Source: a bacterium (GTDB taxonomy: Bacteria; SZUA-79; Acidulodesulfobacterales; Acidulodesulfobacteraceae). Taken from it: DNA of 6,565 bases. Location of the stretch: positions 1 through 6,565 of the forward strand of contig JAJZLA010000093.1 in NCBI GenBank assembly GCA_021803845.1, read 5' to 3'. Shown here piece by piece: positions 1-6,273 of this stretch (positions are counted from its first letter, which is position 1; each line of letters opens with the position of its first letter). A program made the translations under genes and the position numbers. The notes below the pieces were generated by a model. The model was not told the DNA's origin. It searched no databases and was given only the letters and a program-made list of their open reading frames with translations.

Positions 1-70
1 GAAGCATAAACTCGCCGCTGTTATCCCGGTAGTCGGGCTGATGCATATGCCACCATAATACTAAATTCAT
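1..70 (-). CDS. GH57 glycoside hydrolase (alpha-amylase/alpha-mannosidase type), N-terminal fragment
   Basis: Only the first 23 codons are inside the window; the gene continues past the left edge. The fragment starts MNLVLWWHMHQPDYRDNSGE. The HMHQP motif at residues 8-12, after a hydrophobic first beta strand, followed by a YRD-x-x-x-GEF stretch, is the typical N-terminus of GH57 enzymes of the alpha-amylase/alpha-mannosidase group (COG1449). In that family the HxHQP histidines lie in the active site of the catalytic barrel. The ATG at 70-68 follows a good Shine-Dalgarno sequence, GAAGGGAA (88-81), with a 10-nt spacer. It starts 25 nt after the stop of the branching enzyme, so the two are probably co-transcribed. 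The exact activity (amylase, glucanotransferase or other alpha-glucan hydrolase) cannot be told from 23 residues; membership of GH57 is fairly secure. Confidence 0.85.
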   Translation of the reverse strand, partial: MNLVLWWHMHQPDYRDNSGEFML

Positions 71-95
71 CTAATTTATATTCCCTTCGTAAAAT

Positions 96-1793
96 CTAGC
101 ATATGTTTTTTCCGTACAAACCTTTTGCATCTAATCGCGGAAATAAATTATCTTTATAGGATATATCGTTAAACCAGGCCGTATCTAAAGGTTCTTCGCC
201 TATAGCCATCAAAATGCATCTTTTTGCCCTGACCATATGGGCTTTAATCCTTCTTTCGGCATAACTTACCGCCTGTCCGGTCGTAAGCATAAACGGCCAG
301 TCGCTGGATTGGGCCAAAATAAGCTCTCTTGCCGCCTGATTTAAAACTTCGGGATATTTTACACGATTATATCCGTTTTTGCAAATATCTATCAATGTTA
401 TGGACAAGTCGGATAAAAAAGGCTGTATTAAGTCGTTTTTTCCGTTAAGCCATACCTCCGCGTATCCGCCCCCGCCCCATGACGACGTAGCGGGCTGAGC
501 TATAAATACTCCGTTTTTAGCATTGTTTTTGTTTATTTCTTCAAGAATATCGGCGGAAAAAACCGAATCTCCGTTTTCGTATTTTTTTAATAAACCTTTA
601 AGCTTAGAAATAGTCCTGTCGGAAATGTCTATAGCTTTTGCCGGTTCGACAAAATTATTCTCGTCCATTCTTCTGAATACCGCTTCAAGCCACCATGGAC
701 CTTCGAACCACCAGTGTCCGAAAAGTTCCGCATCATACATCGACACGACGACCGGTTCGTCCATAAACTCTTTTAAATATTCCGTCTGAAGTTCCCTGTG
801 ATAGACGAACTGCGCTCCGTGCTCGTAAGCCTGGCGTTTCGCCGCAGACGGTCTGTAAGCGTCTTTATAATTGCCCTGTCCGGTAATGGCATAATACTTA
901 AGCCCCGTAAACGTCTTAAGGCTTCCGTGCCTTAAGGGCGTAAGGTGGGGCAGGTCCAGGTCGAATCCTACGTCCCTGTAAAATTCCCTGTAAACCGGCG
1001 TTCCGGGATATCCTTCTTTAGACGACCAGACCTGCCTCGAACTTTCTGGATCCCTGCCGAACATTACGACGTTAAACGGAGTTACTATTGGCGAAAAGCA
1101 TCCGTTGACAGGATTAGGATTTGCCGAATCGATGCCGTGCCGGTCTAAAAAAGTATAATAAATTCCGTATTTATTAAGTATCGCATCGAATCCTTCGGTA
1201 TAACCGCATTCCGGAAGCCATATGCCCTTAGGGGTAATGCCGAGAATATCTTCGTGGGTTTGTATTCCGACTTCTATCTGCGCCGCTATCGCCTCCGGTT
1301 CCCCTACCATGGAAATTAAAAAAGCGTGGGTGGCCGCCGAAGTTATAATATCCAAACGTCCCTTTCTAAAATGTTTCAAAAACTCGCCGATGAGATATTT
1401 TCCGCCGCCGGATTTAATTTTTTCGTACCAGTTTTTATATCTCTGCCTGTAAAATAAAGTAACGGGATGGAATTCGGGGTCCCCTTCCGTCCTGAAAGCC
1501 TCTTCGTCTAATACTTTGAGCCTTACCCTTATATACTCTTTCAGCCGCTCCGACAGCAAATCGTCGTTCATCATGCTCAACAGGGTCGGCGTAAGGGATA
1601 TGGTCAGCTTAAAATCCACGTTGTCGTTTTCAAGATTATCGAAGGATTCGAGAAGCGGAAGATACGTTTCGGTAACAGCTTCGAAATACCATTCTTCTTC
1701 TAAATATTTAGAACTTTCGGGATGCCTGACGAACGGCAGATGAAAATGCAAAACGGGCAGCCACTTGCCCGTAATATTATCCTTGTCGCGCAT
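96..1793 (-). CDS. GH57 1,4-alpha-glucan branching enzyme (DUF1957 C-terminal domain)
   Basis: A cytoplasmic enzyme expected to cut alpha-1,4-glucan chains and re-attach them as alpha-1,6 branches during glycogen synthesis. It has 565 residues, slightly longer than usual for GH57 branching enzymes. Seen in sequence: LHFHLP at residues 15-20 (first barrel strand), GIWLPECGY at 190-198 with the predicted nucleophile Glu195, and YDAELFGHWW at 353-362 with the predicted acid/base Asp354. These match the Glu/Asp pair known from Thermus and Thermococcus GH57 branching enzymes. The C-terminal helical region has SSDWPFM (496-502) and AERRIKAH (512-519), typical of the DUF1957 domain. The start is set at the ATG at 1793-1791 because AGAGG (1804-1800) lies 6 nt upstream. 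The open frame continues to a TTG at 1814, but that start would place the Shine-Dalgarno site inside the coding region. The leader contains a large inverted repeat. A pure hydrolase is less likely because the Trp-rich C-terminus is intact. Confidence 0.92.
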   Translation of the reverse strand: MRDKDNITGKWLPVLHFHLPFVRHPESSKYLEEEWYFEAVTETYLPLLESFDNLENDNVDFKLTISLTPTLLSMMNDDLLSERLKEYIRVRLKVLDEEAFRTEGDPEFHPVTLFYRQRYKNWYEKIKSGGGKYLIGEFLKHFRKGRLDIITSAATHAFLISMVGEPEAIAAQIEVGIQTHEDILGITPKGIWLPECGYTEGFDAILNKYGIYYTFLDRHGIDSANPNPVNGCFSPIVTPFNVVMFGRDPESSRQVWSSKEGYPGTPVYREFYRDVGFDLDLPHLTPLRHGSLKTFTGLKYYAITGQGNYKDAYRPSAAKRQAYEHGAQFVYHRELQTEYLKEFMDEPVVVSMYDAELFGHWWFEGPWWLEAVFRRMDENNFVEPAKAIDISDRTISKLKGLLKKYENGDSVFSADILEEINKNNAKNGVFIAQPATSSWGGGGYAEVWLNGKNDLIQPFLSDLSITLIDICKNGYNRVKYPEVLNQAARELILAQSSDWPFMLTTGQAVSYAERRIKAHMVRAKRCILMAIGEEPLDTAWFNDISYKDNLFPRLDAKGLYGKNIC

Positions 1794-1804
1794 AACAATC
1801 CTCT
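1794..1804 (-). promoter_or_regulatory. Ribosome binding site that fixes the branching-enzyme start
   Basis: AGAGG at 1804-1800 followed by the 6-nt spacer ATTGTT and an ATG. This favours the ATG at 1793 over the in-frame TTG at 1814, which has only AT-rich sequence just upstream. Confidence 0.7.
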
Positions 1805-1823
1805 TTTTATGCAAATTTATATA

Positions 1824-2036
1824 ACCTTAAATCACCGTTATAAATTTATTTGCTGGATTCCTGCCTACGCAGGAATGACTTTATAGGCATTTAATTTTAA
1901 CCCAACGAGCGTCCATTGGCGTCCGCATCAAAGACATGCTTTGATAGACGCGGAGCGTCATTCCCGCGAAAGCGGGAATCCAGTCTTTACTACATTGTTG
2001 AATCAGTTTTAATAACTTCTAACGGTGATTTAAGGT
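1824..2036. repeat. Composite inverted repeat: 17-bp outer arms around two opposed REP-like palindromes
   Basis: This 213-bp island fills most of the 277 nt between the DUF4912 gene and the branching enzyme. The outer arms are an exact 17-bp inverted repeat, ACCTTAAATCACCGTTA at 1824-1840 and its complement at 2020-2036. Inside are two palindromes in opposite orientation. At 1853-1879, ATTCCTGC and GCAGGAAT surround the loop CTAC. At 1957-1983, ATTCCCGC and GCGGGAAT surround a GAAA loop. Both have CTGG on the outer flank and GAC/GTC on the inner flank. Between them is a hairpin ATCAAAG/CTTTGAT (1927-1933 with 1939-1945) and repeated GCGTCC units at 1909-1914 and 1919-1924, with a related GCGTCA at 1955-1960. 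GTCATTCCCGC...GCGGGAATCCAG palindromes are a widespread REP-like type. No transposase is present. The same DNA gives a spurious plus-strand reading frame containing SFPRKRESS, which is usual for such repeats. Confidence 0.85.
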
Positions 2037-2070
2037 ATAAAATAAATTACGTATTTTCCTTAAGGCGCCG

Positions 2071-3414
2071 TTATTTTATTCCTTCGCCGGAAGCGGTAAT
2101 GCCAGCGGCGGAACCCGAAAATCCAGAGCCGGAACTTATAATATTGACGGGAAGCCTTTTTCCGCCGGGTATGCTTTCCGTAGCCCCTATAAGAACGGTT
2201 GCTTTAGATATTTTTCTTTCCATTTTTAATTTAGGCAGTTTTTGCGATAAGCATGAAGGAGGCCAGACCGGGCTTCTCGCTATAAAAATAAAATCTCCCC
2301 TTTCCGTCAGATATCCTATCTCCACCCATGTCTGCGACAGTTCCAAACCCTCGGGGAAAATAATATACCTGCTTCCGAAACGGCCGTCGAGAACATCATA
2401 CCACAGCATATCAGTATCTTTATAAACCCTGAGTATAGGCTTTGAAGTTTGCGATTCCGGTTTTTTTCTGAATCTCCAGACGACCTGCCTTACGCTAGGC
2501 TTCTGAAAATAAATTCTTACTGAACTTTCGCCGCTAATCTCTGCCGGCTCTCCGACTTCAAGCACGGGAATATTTTCGGACGGGCTGAGCAGGCTCCAGT
2601 TAAGGGACATTAAATCGACCTCTTCGCTTATATTTCTTTCCTGCACAGCGTATTCGGTTTCGCATATCCCGGCAATGTTTCCCGATAAAACGCCTGTTTC
2701 CGATGTTTTAGCTTTCGTTTCCGGTTCGGTTTTTTCGGCATATTGTTGAATTTTTTCTTTTTCTTTTGCGGCTTTTACTTTTGCGGGCTTAATTTTAGCT
2801 TCGGGAGCGGCTTCGGCTTTTTCTTCAGGTTTTGCTTCAGGTTTTTCTCTAAGCTGTTTTACCGTTTTTGAGACTGGCTTTCCCTCCGTCGGTTTGAGCG
2901 CTTTTTTGGCCGCTTTTACTGCCGCCGCAGGCTTGTTTTCCGTTAAAACGGCTTCCGCGATTTTACTTAATTTTTTAACGGCGGGAGTTTTAACGAATTC
3001 GCTTTTTACTGCTTTATGGGTATCGAAATTATAATTAAAAACCTCGAAATCGAAAAAATTCGGCTTGCGCCCGCCTATTAAACTGTAATTTACTATATCT
3101 ATGCCGAAGTTTTCTTCTACGCGCCCGAAAAGAGCATCTCCAAGTCCTATAAGGTCTTCGATGCCGCCGCCGGTTAAATCCGCTCCGCCGGAAAATATAA
3201 TACAGCCGGCGAATACAGGGGTAAATAAGCTGGAAAGCCGTCTGCGGTTATATTTTAAGCTGTCTTCGGCCGCTTTTTTTTCTAATTTTTCGATGAGTTT
3301 GTTTTTCTTTTTTTCGTCGGGATTTTTTGAATAAATAATTCTGCCGGCTTTAGATTTAGCTTCTATTATTATTTCGGGGTCAAAAATAACGGTAATCTGG
3401 AAATCGCCTTTCAT
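2071..3414 (-). CDS. DUF4912 domain protein with a long Lys/Ala/Glu-rich linker
   Basis: Function unknown. The C-terminal part, about residues 290-388, looks like DUF4912: a strand-rich region with VVWRF (311-315), ILRVYKDTDM (327-336), then WVEIGYLTERGDFIFIARSP (363-382). The last stretch matches the family's VEIGY-x-x-x-DG-x-F-x-x-IARS ending. Residues 1-60 are charged. Residues 61-130 are more hydrophobic and glycine-rich, with GGADLTGGGIEDLIGLG (76-92), and I do not recognise them. Residues 134-240 are a low-complexity Lys/Ala/Glu/Pro linker, probably disordered, and the last 20 residues are Ser/Gly-rich. I see no clear signal peptide, so it is probably cytoplasmic. AAGGTGA (3427-3421) lies 6 nt before the ATG. 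From memory, DUF4912 is often next to or fused with GH57/DUF1957 branching enzymes, and the two downstream genes here are GH57 enzymes. A role in glucan binding or as a partner of the branching enzyme is an inference only. Confidence 0.85.
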   Translation of the reverse strand: MKGDFQITVIFDPEIIIEAKSKAGRIIYSKNPDEKKKNKLIEKLEKKAAEDSLKYNRRRLSSLFTPVFAGCIIFSGGADLTGGGIEDLIGLGDALFGRVEENFGIDIVNYSLIGGRKPNFFDFEVFNYNFDTHKAVKSEFVKTPAVKKLSKIAEAVLTENKPAAAVKAAKKALKPTEGKPVSKTVKQLREKPEAKPEEKAEAAPEAKIKPAKVKAAKEKEKIQQYAEKTEPETKAKTSETGVLSGNIAGICETEYAVQERNISEEVDLMSLNWSLLSPSENIPVLEVGEPAEISGESSVRIYFQKPSVRQVVWRFRKKPESQTSKPILRVYKDTDMLWYDVLDGRFGSRYIIFPEGLELSQTWVEIGYLTERGDFIFIARSPVWPPSCLSQKLPKLKMERKISKATVLIGATESIPGGKRLPVNIISSGSGFSGSAAGITASGEGIK

Positions 3415-3481
3415 TTTCGGTCACCTTTTCGGGAAAATTGAATATTGCTGAAGCATTTAATACTAAATTATACTATATACA

Positions 3482-3509
3482 ATAATATCATAAAAATTTG
3501 CTTTTTCAA
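3482..3509 (-). promoter_or_regulatory. Predicted sigma70-type promoter of the DUF4912/GH57 cluster
   Basis: On the minus strand, TTGAAA (3509-3504), a 16-nt spacer and TATTAT (3487-3482). The expected start of transcription is near 3475, giving a leader of about 60 nt before the DUF4912 ATG. The ten bases TTGAAAAAGC also open the panD promoter. AT-rich spacers produce such matches by chance, so confidence is moderate. Confidence 0.45.
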
Positions 3510-3511
3510 TT

Positions 3512-3545
3512 ACTTTAAATAAAAAAAATTTTATATAAAATAAAT
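3512..3545 (-). terminator. Possible weak terminator at the end of panC
   Basis: The minus strand has an AT-only palindrome, ATTTTATATAAAAT, across the panC stop codon, followed by a run of eight T. The stem has no G-C pair, so it would be a poor intrinsic terminator. The rest of the 116-nt gap between panC and the DUF4912 gene holds only the predicted promoter and leader. Confidence 0.22.
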
Positions 3546-4361
3546 ATTGTCTAAAAGCCTTACGCCTTTAAACCTGACGGCCGCCAGTAAAATATCCCCG
3601 CATTCGGCATTCGGCTTCCCGCCGTTCAGCCCTTCATCCGTAATTTTGGCATAATCTATCGCAAACCCGGCGTTTATTAATTCTTTTATAACGAAAGAAG
3701 TTAATTTCTCGGACGATTTTTCGCCGCCTTTAAATAAATCAGCGGTCTTTTTTAACGCGCCGTAAAACGCGCATGCCTTTTTTTTGTCCTCTTCGCCTAA
3801 ATAAACGTTTCTGGAACTCATCGCCAATCCGCATTTTTCCCTGACCGTTTCTACCGGAATAATTTTAACGCCTAAGAAATAATCTTCCGCCATCTTTTTA
3901 ATCAAAACATACTGCTGATAATCTTTCAGCCCGAAAAAAGCAAAATCGGGAGCTGCTATGCGGAACAGCTTCATAACTACGGTAAGAACGCCCTGAAAAT
4001 GCTCCGGCCTGAAAACCCCTTCTAACGTTCCCGAATATTTAGGGTTTATTAAGAAGGTTTCGGTATTTTTAACGATGTCCGAATGCGGATAAAAAAGGCA
4101 GGATACGTTCATATCGGACAACATTTCCGCGTCTTTTTCAATGTCCCTCGGATAATTGTCGAAATCCTCGTTGGGCGCAAACTGCAGAGGATTTACGAAT
4201 ATGGAAACTACCGTTTCGCCGTACTTTTTAGCTTCTTCGACAAGTTTTTTATGTCCGTCGTGCAGCTTGCCCATAGTCGGAACGAAAGCGACCTTCTTCG
4301 ACGCTTTTTTTAGATTCCGCGAAAACTGCTTCATTTCATCAATATCTGTTATAATTTTCAT
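3531..4361 (-). CDS. panC: Pantoate-beta-alanine ligase (pantothenate synthetase)
   Basis: Joins D-pantoate to beta-alanine using ATP, releasing AMP and PPi, through a pantoyl-adenylate intermediate. This is the last step of pantothenate (coenzyme A precursor) synthesis, in the cytoplasm. All hallmark motifs are visible in the 276-residue protein, which is of normal family length: FVPTMGKLHDGH at 26-37 with the HIGH-type HDGH, SIFVNPLQF (53-61), NYPRDIEKD (69-77), RPEHFQGV (118-125), FFGLKDYQQ (142-150), and MSSRN at 181-185 (the KMSKS equivalent). The Leu at 145 replaces the Glu usual in FGEKDYQQ and is a mild variant. The ATG at 4361 has a strong AGGAG (4372-4368) 6 nt upstream. Both lie inside the 3' end of the amidohydrolase gene, with a 23-nt overlap, which suggests translational coupling. 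It shares the operon with panD, which makes its beta-alanine. Confidence 0.97.
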   Translation of the reverse strand: MKIITDIDEMKQFSRNLKKASKKVAFVPTMGKLHDGHKKLVEEAKKYGETVVSIFVNPLQFAPNEDFDNYPRDIEKDAEMLSDMNVSCLFYPHSDIVKNTETFLINPKYSGTLEGVFRPEHFQGVLTVVMKLFRIAAPDFAFFGLKDYQQYVLIKKMAEDYFLGVKIIPVETVREKCGLAMSSRNVYLGEEDKKKACAFYGALKKTADLFKGGEKSSEKLTSFVIKELINAGFAIDYAKITDEGLNGGKPNAECGDILLAAVRFKGVRLLDNIYFI

Positions 4362-5673
4362 TTCCCTCTCCTGCCGCGCCGTAAACTATGCCGCCCCCTA
4401 CCGCTACTTTTAATATATCCGCTTTATCTAACGAAATAACGGCATCATAGATATTTTCTTGATTTAAAATCATGTCTTCCGGTATTTTAAAAACGGTAAA
4501 ATCCGCATACGAACCCGGTTTTAAGGTTCCGGTAACCCCATTGAAAGAAACGGCCTTCGCGCCGCCTTCCGTAGCCATATAAAACAGCTCTTTCGCATTT
4601 ACTTCGGGATGGATTTTTTTTGCGTACTTAATTTCGTCTAAAATATTTAAGGATTTATTGGAAAAAAGACCGTCGGTCCCCAAAGAAACGGAAATTCCTT
4701 TTTCTATAATTTTTTTCAGAGGGAGTTTTTCGGAATTAAAAAAAGCGTTGCTTCTCGGACAGTGGATGATATCCGCACCGGTTTCTTTTATTATATCTAT
4801 ATCTTCGCCGCTTACCCCGTTTGCGTGTATTAAGGACGTATTCTGAGCCAGAATTTTTAAATAATAAAGATAGGAAACCGGCGATAAGAAAGTTGCCTGC
4901 GGAACCGAAAATTTAGAAAGATTAAGCGCCGGTAAAAGATTTTCGGCAATATCTCCGCCGTTTCCGGCTATAAAAGCCTTTTCGGATGCATGCTCCGCAC
5001 AGTGGACCGCTACTTTAAGCTTTAATCTTTCGTTCGCTTTTAATATTTCTTTGAATAAACTTTCGGATACGGAATATACTGAATGGGGAGAAATTCCGGG
5101 AGAAAAATATTTTTCGTTTTTTTTAAAGGCTTCGGCATTATTTTTAACAAAATTTTTAAATTCTTCTATTCTTTGACCGGCATAAGAAGGGTCGAGCCCC
5201 CTTAATTCTATAAAACCTTTAACTCTGGGAGCGGATTTAGCGCGCCCCGTTATACCGGTTAAATCGCAGAAAGAAACCGGGTCTATAATATCGCCTATCG
5301 TTGTAGTTCCGCTTTCGATAAACTCTTTAAACGCTTTAAGCCTTAAGTTTGCCGTTTCTTCGCAGTTTAAGGACTTGCGTTTTTCTATCAGGGACAGAAC
5401 CCATCCCGAAAAAATCCGCGGAGTTTTATCGTCAGGTTTAAAAGTAATGTCGGTATGTGTATGGGCATTGATAAATCCGGGAACCATTAAGGTTTTGAAA
5501 GGAACTCCGTCCGGGCCTTTCTTTTTTTTTATGCCGTTTTTTTCTATTTTTTCTACGCTTAAGATATTGCCGGTTGTTTCATCGGCCGTCAGACTGCCGT
5601 TTACTATAAAAGCGGGGATGGAAGCGGAAGATTTTGCCGAAGTCAGTATGTAATCGGCATAATATTTTTTCAT
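4339..5673 (-). CDS. Amidohydrolase-superfamily metal hydrolase (chlorohydrolase/deaminase type)
   Basis: A predicted cytoplasmic, metal-dependent hydrolase or deaminase of 444 residues. The metal-site pattern is complete: HTH at 71-73 after the beta strand MVPGFINA, HCAEH at 224-228 with His224, HANG at 283-286 with His283, and GTDG at 332-335 with Asp334. SPHSVYS (195-201) and HCPRSNAFF (304-312) are typical of the TRZ/ATZ-MtaD-SsnA branch, which includes S-adenosylhomocysteine, guanine and aminofutalosine deaminases. I cannot choose the substrate; the HCAEHASE stretch recalls aminofutalosine deaminases, but this is weak. The gene sits between panD and panC: it starts 8 nt after panD and overlaps panC by 23 nt. 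No Shine-Dalgarno sequence precedes the ATG (only AAATAAAAATTTTA), and no better start is visible, so translation may depend on re-initiation after panD. A direct role in pantothenate synthesis is not known for this family. Confidence 0.9.
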   Translation of the reverse strand: MKKYYADYILTSAKSSASIPAFIVNGSLTADETTGNILSVEKIEKNGIKKKKGPDGVPFKTLMVPGFINAHTHTDITFKPDDKTPRIFSGWVLSLIEKRKSLNCEETANLRLKAFKEFIESGTTTIGDIIDPVSFCDLTGITGRAKSAPRVKGFIELRGLDPSYAGQRIEEFKNFVKNNAEAFKKNEKYFSPGISPHSVYSVSESLFKEILKANERLKLKVAVHCAEHASEKAFIAGNGGDIAENLLPALNLSKFSVPQATFLSPVSYLYYLKILAQNTSLIHANGVSGEDIDIIKETGADIIHCPRSNAFFNSEKLPLKKIIEKGISVSLGTDGLFSNKSLNILDEIKYAKKIHPEVNAKELFYMATEGGAKAVSFNGVTGTLKPGSYADFTVFKIPEDMILNQENIYDAVISLDKADILKVAVGGGIVYGAAGEGNENYNRY

Positions 5674-5681
5674 TAAAATTT

Positions 5682-6041
5682 TTATTTAACTATATCGGCC
5701 GCATGATTTTTTCCGTCAACGTAAACCAATACGGGTTTGAACCCGTCCAGCTCTTTTTCGTCGTAAATCCCGAACGTGGCGATAATTATAATGTCTCCGA
5801 CCTGCACTAGCCGCGAAGCCGCACCGTTAACTATTATATCGCCGGAGTGTTTTACCGCCGGAATCGCATATGTTTCAAATCTGGCGCCGTTGTTTATGTC
5901 CCATACGCTGACCTTTTCGTAAGGCAGAATACGCGCCTGCTCCATCAGTTCTTCGTCGATGGAAATAGAACCTTCGTATTCGAGGTTCGCGTCGGTTATT
6001 TTTACCCTGTGTATTTTAGATTTCAGTAATATTTTTTGCAT
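5682..6041 (-). CDS. panD: Aspartate 1-decarboxylase precursor
   Basis: Makes beta-alanine from L-aspartate for pantothenate synthesis. The proenzyme cuts itself between Gly24 and Ser25, and Ser25 becomes the pyruvoyl cofactor. The 119-residue protein is of normal family length and has the landmarks: KSKIHRVKIT (7-16) with Lys9, LEYEGSISID (20-29) containing the Gly24-Ser25 site, RFETY (54-58) with Arg54, Thr57 and Tyr58 at their usual positions, and NGAASRLVQVGDIIIIATF (72-90). It is the first gene of the panD-amidohydrolase-panC operon. The ATG at 6041 has no Shine-Dalgarno site and lies only 11 nt after a predicted -10 box, so the mRNA is probably leaderless or nearly so. PanM-dependent activation, known in enteric bacteria, cannot be judged here. 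Confidence 0.98.
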   Translation of the reverse strand: MQKILLKSKIHRVKITDANLEYEGSISIDEELMEQARILPYEKVSVWDINNGARFETYAIPAVKHSGDIIVNGAASRLVQVGDIIIIATFGIYDEKELDGFKPVLVYVDGKNHAADIVK

Positions 6042-6052
6042 ATTTACAATAT

Positions 6053-6081
6053 ATTATAATATATTTAAACCGCTTTTTCAA
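6053..6081 (-). promoter_or_regulatory. Strong predicted promoter of panD, nearly leaderless
   Basis: TTGAAA (6081-6076), a 17-nt spacer and a perfect TATAAT (6058-6053) on the minus strand. The -10 box ends 11 nt before the panD ATG, so transcription would start near 6045 with a leader of about 4 nt. The spacer and two bases of the -35 box lie in one arm of the 19-bp inverted repeat. Confidence 0.65.
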
Positions 6082-6143
6082 ATCCAAACCCAAATCCCGA
6101 TTTAGAAATTTTTATATATGAATTGCCTTAATTACTTAATAAT

Positions 6144-6267
6144 GTCATTGCGAGCATATCTTTTACTGCGTTTATAAAACCAACGGTTTTATGCAGACAA
6201 AGATGGGACGAAGTCCAGCACAGCTGACCAATCTAAAGCAAGATTGCTTCGCTACGCTCGCAATGAC
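6144..6267. mobile_element. MITE-like element with 12-bp terminal inverted repeats
   Basis: GTCATTGCGAGC at 6144-6155 and GCTCGCAATGAC at 6256-6267 bound 124 bp with no coding potential. The right arm, AGATTGCTTCGCTACGCTCG (6241-6260), is of a repeat type seen in many bacterial genomes. Inside is a chain of hairpins: a long one at 6158-6204 (ATCTTT, CTGC and ATAAAACC with their complements around an AAC loop), GGAC/GTCC (6206-6209 with 6213-6216), CAGC/GCTG (6216-6219 with 6223-6226) and CAATCT/AGATTG (6229-6234 with 6241-6246). I see no clear target-site duplication and no transposase. With its flanks it fills the 232 nt between panD and the small ORF. Confidence 0.7.
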
Positions 6268-6273
6268 GGGATA

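Noticed and set aside
523..1743. Several plus-strand open frames of 67-88 codons
   Set aside because: All lie antisense to the well-supported GH57 branching enzyme, have low-complexity Ser/Phe-rich products and overlap one another.
1794..1814. TTG start for the branching enzyme, adding seven residues
   Set aside because: The AGAGG site would then be inside the gene, and the ATG seven codons later has ideal spacing from it.
1853..1983. CRISPR array, because palindromic repeats recur
   Set aside because: There are only two repeat copies, in opposite orientation and not identical, with no regular spacers.
1815..2070. A separate promoter for the branching enzyme
   Set aside because: TATAAA- and TTGGGT-like boxes exist on the minus strand, but their spacing (about 14 nt) is poor.
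1916..2425. A 169-codon plus-strand open frame with SFPRKRESS near its start
   Set aside because: Its first part is a translation of the REP-like palindrome and the rest is antisense to the DUF4912 gene. There is no ribosome binding site or family resemblance.
3101..3334. Plus-strand frame rich in Ser, Pro and Phe
   Set aside because: It is the antisense of the Lys/Glu-rich N-terminal coding sequence of the DUF4912 gene; its composition follows from that.
4083..4413. Two plus-strand frames of 76 and 85 codons
   Set aside because: Antisense to panC and the amidohydrolase end, with no ribosome binding site or recognisable product.
4658..6029. Plus-strand frames of 62, 92 and 60 codons
   Set aside because: Antisense to the amidohydrolase and panD, whose catalytic motifs are intact.
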